Source of the DNA: Ectobius pallidus
Taxonomy: Eukaryota > Arthropoda > Insecta > Blattodea > Ectobiidae
Reading direction: 5' to 3'
DNA: 64,000 nucleotides
NCBI GenBank assembly: GCA_964059195.1
Contig: CAXKWD010000002.1
Coordinates: forward strand, 152,537,042 to 152,601,041
In this document: in pieces, positions 60,161-64,000 of the stretch
Layout: every line of letters starts with the position of its first letter
How positions within the stretch are numbered: the first letter of the stretch is position 1
Translations under genes and position numbers: made by a program
Notes under the pieces: model-generated
Told to the model about the DNA's origin: nothing
Seen by the model: the letters and a program-made list of their open reading frames with translations, nothing else
Databases searched by the model: none

Positions 60161-63081
60161 GGGTCAATCCATTAGAAATGAACCAAATTTAATAAAATTT
60201 GTTGCTCGACATTTTTGATTTTCCTAAATTTTTTAGCAGTTATTTCCCAACTAAAGGTGAGTTCAAAACTATGGTAAAAAATTTTTTGGGCTCATACTTT
60301 TTTTTTGGCGGCCATTTTAAGTTTGTTTTTTAATCATATTTCAGTCGAAAACATGTTTTGCACAAATGTATGTAACTCTGTTAATTTTATAGATAACAAG
60401 ACAAAATAAACACCAAAATTATCAGAAAGAAATGCTCTACATTTTTGTGTTAACACAATATTACCTAAGTAGTGAGGAAAGTGAAGAAAAAAATGCAAAA
60501 CTACAAATTGAAAATTGACTTAAAACGGGAGTTTAGGGGCCGCAAAATTATTAGAAGGAAGAAAGACTCGCCCTTAATTTTTTTTCTGGTGTAGATCTAC
60601 TATAGGACTACTCGCTGTAGAAGTTTAAAGCTTGAGAACTTTACAGGTTTTTTAATACAATGTTTCAAAAATGCCCAAAACCGTATTTTGGCAATATTTG
60701 AAGTAGAATATCTCAAAAGGGACTGAATGAAAAATTATGAAATTTATACAGATAACACCTCTTTATGATATAAAGATGTGTTATAAATTTGGTGACTGAG
60801 GCTCAACTGGTTCCCGAGTTACAGTGCATCGAATTTGGCCAAAACTTGCATTATACGCACATGAATTTTAACGGTAATTTAATAGTAAAAATCCACATTG
60901 TAATTTTAAATGCAAAATTTTAGTGAACCTAAGTATGTTACACAAAAGAGTTTTACATGTAGGCTACATTTCATCAGTTAACACGACAGATTTATAATTT
61001 CCTCAAAGCGTTGAAGAGCGTTGAAATTTCGGTGCATGGTTTGCAATTTTTGGCCAACTTCGATGCACTGTAACTCTGGAACCAGTTCAGTCTCAGTCAC
61101 CAATTTATTATCACATCTTTATATCGTAAGGAGGTGTTATGTGTATAAATTTCATAATTTTCACTCAGGCCCTTCTGACATATTCTACTTCAAATAATAC
61201 CAAAATTAGAAATGAACCAAATTGAATAAACTGTTTTGCTCAACATTTTTTATTTTCATAATTTTTTTAACAGTTACTCTCCAATATTAGGTGAGTTTAA
61301 AACTAGGGTAAAACATTTTTTAGACTCATACGTTTTTTGGCGACCATTTTAAGTTTGCTTTATAACCGTTTTTTGGCCAGAAACTTGTTTTGCACAAATG
61401 TATGTAACTCTGTTAATTTTATAGATAACAAGACAAAATAAACACCAAAATTATCAGAATGAAATGTTCTACATTTTTGTTTTAACACAATATTACCTAA
61501 GTAGTGCGGAAAGTGAGTCCGCCGGCGTGGTCTTGTGGTTAGCGTTGCTGACTACAGATCCGTCGGCCCGGGTTCGATTCCCGGTACCTCCTCGGATTTT
61601 TCTGAGGTAGGGAGGTCTGGTAGGGGTGCACTCAGCCTCGTGATTCCAAACTGAGGAGCTACTTGATAGAGAAGTAGCGGCTCCGGTCCAGAAAACCACC
61701 ATTAACGGCCGTGGGTGTCGGCATGCTGACCACATGCCCCCCAATCCTGCCGTCTGCCTACGGGAGATGATGCAGCGGTCGGGTGGTAGGCCAAGTCCTT
61801 CCGGGGATGTAGCGCCACGGATTTTAGTTTAGTGCGGAAAGTGAAGAAAAAAATTCAAAACTACAAATTGAAAATTGACTTAAAACGGGAGATTTGGTGC
61901 CGCAAAACTATTAGAAGGAAGAAAGACTCGCCCTTAATTTTTTTTTCTGGTGTAGATCTACTATAGGACTACTCGCTGTAGAAGTTTAAAGCTTGAGAAC
62001 TTTGTGGTTTTTTTAATACAATTTTTCAAAAATGCTCAAAACCGTATTTTGGCAATATTTGAAGTAGAATATCTCAAAAGGGACTGAGTGAAAAATTATG
62101 ATATTTATACAGATAACACCTCTTTATAATATAAAGATGTGAAAAAAATTGGTGACTGAGACTCAACTGGTTTCCGAGTTACAGTGCATCGAATTTGGCC
62201 AAAAATTGCGTTATAGGCACACGAAATTTAACGGTAATTTAATAGTAAAGATTCACTTTGTAATTTTATATATAAAATTTTTGTGAGCCTAAGTTTGTTA
62301 CACAAAAGAGGTGTATATGTAGGCTACATTTCATCAGTTAGCATGACAATTTTTTGGTTTCCTCAAAGCTTTGAAGAGTATTGAAATTTCGGTGCATAGT
62401 TTGAAGTTATGGCCAATTTCGATGCACTATAACTCGGGAACCAGTTCAGTCTCAGTCACCAAATTTATAACACATCTTTATATCATAAAGAGGTGTTATC
62501 TGTATAAATTTCATAATTTTTCACTCAGTCTCTTTTGAGATATTCTACTTCAAATATTGCCAAAATACGGTTTTGGGCATTTTTGAAAAATTGTATTAAA
62601 AAAACTGTAAAGTTCTCAAGCTTTAAACTTCTACAGCGAGTAGTCCTATAGTAGATCTACACCAGAAAAAAATTAAGGGCGAGTCTTTCTTCCTTCTAAT
62701 AATTTTGCGGAGCCAAAACTCCCGTTTTAAGTCAATTTTCAATTCGTAGTTTTGAATTCTTTTCTTCACTTTCCTCACTACTTAGGTAATATTGTGTTAA
62801 CACAAAAATGTAAAGCATTTCTTTCCGATAATTTTGGTGTTTATTTTGTCTTGTTATCTATAAAATTAACAGAGTTACATACATTTGTGCAAAACATGTT
62901 TTCGACTGAAATATGATTAAAAAGCAAACTTAAAATGGGCGCCAAAAAAAAGTATGAGCCCAAAAATTTTTTTACCATAGTTTTGAACTCACTTTTAGTC
63001 GGGAAATAACTGGTAAAAAAAAATTAGGTCAATCAAAAATGTCGAGCAACTTGGCCTGGTTCATTTCTAATGGATTGACCC
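60161..63081. mobile_element. Foldback element, head-to-tail dimer, 2.9 kb
   Basis: Ends GGGTCAATCCATTAGAAATG and, inward from the right, GGGTCAATCCATTAGAAATG. 4-bp duplication agtt at 60157-60160 and 63082-63085. Structure: arm, centre and incomplete return arm (60161-61205), then a second arm, centre and full return arm (61206-63081). Shared landmarks are ttgaagtagaatatctcaaa, gtagatctactataggacta and ttacagtgcatcgaatttgg. A SINE sits in the second left arm. No gene. Confidence 0.85.
61517..61830 (+). repeat. SINE, full-length copy with 14-bp duplication
   Basis: tRNA-like head gtggtcttgtggttagcg (box A) and gggttcgattccc (box B), body ggccgtgggtgtcggcatgc, tail ttttagttt. The duplication agtgcggaaagtga is perfect at 61503-61516 and 61831-61844. 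Same family as 50865-51182 and 9514-9788. Confidence 0.95.
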
Positions 63082-63085
63082 AGTT

Positions 63086-64000
63086 TCTTTATTTTGATCC
63101 ATCGGTTTTTCATTTGATATTTAAAATAGGGATGATGTTTTGCCGCACCCTGTATATCTATCCTTTGGTCAGGGTAAGAATGTACTTTGAAAAAAGTTTA
63201 GTACTTTTATCACTATTGGAATACATGGAACTTTAATTACATAATTTTTTTCAAATGCATTAAAATTAGACTTTTGAAAATGTCGCATATAATTCCTAAT
63301 TCTGTATTACCATCCACGAGCCAATGGTATGATGTTACGAAATCTGTCATTAACGTCTGCTGGAGTAGACCACATTTGTACCCAGTCCTGCCATTTACCA
63401 TTATATAAGTTGAAAGATGGAGACAGCTTTGGACGGCAGACCCAGTACCTCTAGTCTGATTTTGTACTTTAAAAATGTTAACTTACTCGTAAACTTCAGA
63501 ATTAATAGATTACTACATATAAAACATGGTTAATCAACACTTGTGTGCTCGAATTTTGATTTAGCTGTTAAATTCCATTTTTAAATGCTGTATAGTACAT
63601 GTTAATTTACCTCAGAAATATATTTCTACCCGTTATGAAATTTTGATATTTTGAGGGAGGGAATTTAAACCCTCTTGAGTTCATTTTATAAACATATATT
63701 TATAGAAAGATATAACAAACGTGCTTGTGTGGTGCCGCGGTAACACTTCACATGTTAAGATTGGCTTTGGACCTTCAGGATTTGGATCGCCACTGCGTTG
63801 GATTATAAAGTGTATCATGCATGTGATCAATTATTTTCTTGCGCGGTGAAATAAGTTTAATATTCTCTAATAAATAACTGACTAATTTATTCTAAATAAA
63901 ATAAACAAAAATTATCTTTAAAAAATGATTTGGCAAATAACGATTTATTTCTATGATTTATGAATCATGATCTTGCCCTATTTCTGCCTTATTTATACTT
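63086..64000. other. Non-coding, no feature recognised
   Basis: AT-rich. A short tRNA-like stretch (gtggtgccgcggtaacac) near 63730 may be a SINE fragment. No conserved frame. Confidence 0.35.

Overview
The window is a transposon-filled stretch of an animal genome, most likely an insect. It is AT-rich, and nearly every coding-like segment belongs to a mobile element. The types present are many hAT elements, Tc1/mariner, Helitron-like and foldback DNA elements, several non-LTR retrotransposons, a Gypsy-type retrotransposon and tRNA-derived SINEs. One non-LTR element resembles, from memory, lineages common in cockroaches and termites, so a large blattodean genome is a reasonable but unproven guess.

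Only one host gene segment is recognised: a 218-bp GC-rich exon at 52099-52316 on the + strand. It carries the N-terminal DYRK1A/minibrain signature and has clean AG and GT splice borders. No neighbouring minibrain exon was recognised, so at least part of the flanking DNA is probably intron of that gene.

Layout. 1-1840: a tandem array of about 146-bp units plus C/G-run sequence. 2359-5683: an R1-like reverse transcriptase split precisely by an apparently intact hAT transposon (3030-5579, 613-residue transposase). 5684-8880: SINE and hAT remnants. 8880-15845: a non-LTR element holding a SINE, a Tc1 element (itself carrying a small hAT) and a decayed hAT. 15850-24570: a dispersed repeat, a short hAT, a Helitron-like element and local duplications. 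25130-30077: two unusual minus-strand protein families, one inside an element with about 720-bp inverted repeats and a transposase-like pattern. 31060-35430: repeats, an RT scrap, a foldback element and a Helitron-like element. 37080-43840: a giant inverted repeat with further insertions. 44040-51345: a Gypsy-type element between inverted copies of one repeat family. 52377-57530: an RTE/CFDP2-type LINE containing two hAT elements and a Helitron-like element. 57531-64000: a short DNA element, tRNA-like SINE heads, a DUF4817 remnant and a foldback dimer.

No operon-like cooperation exists. The informative relations are insertion order and shared termini. The most interesting pattern is that three separate long-inverted-repeat families share the end GGGTSAWTC; two show 4-bp target duplications and the third encodes a transposase-like protein.
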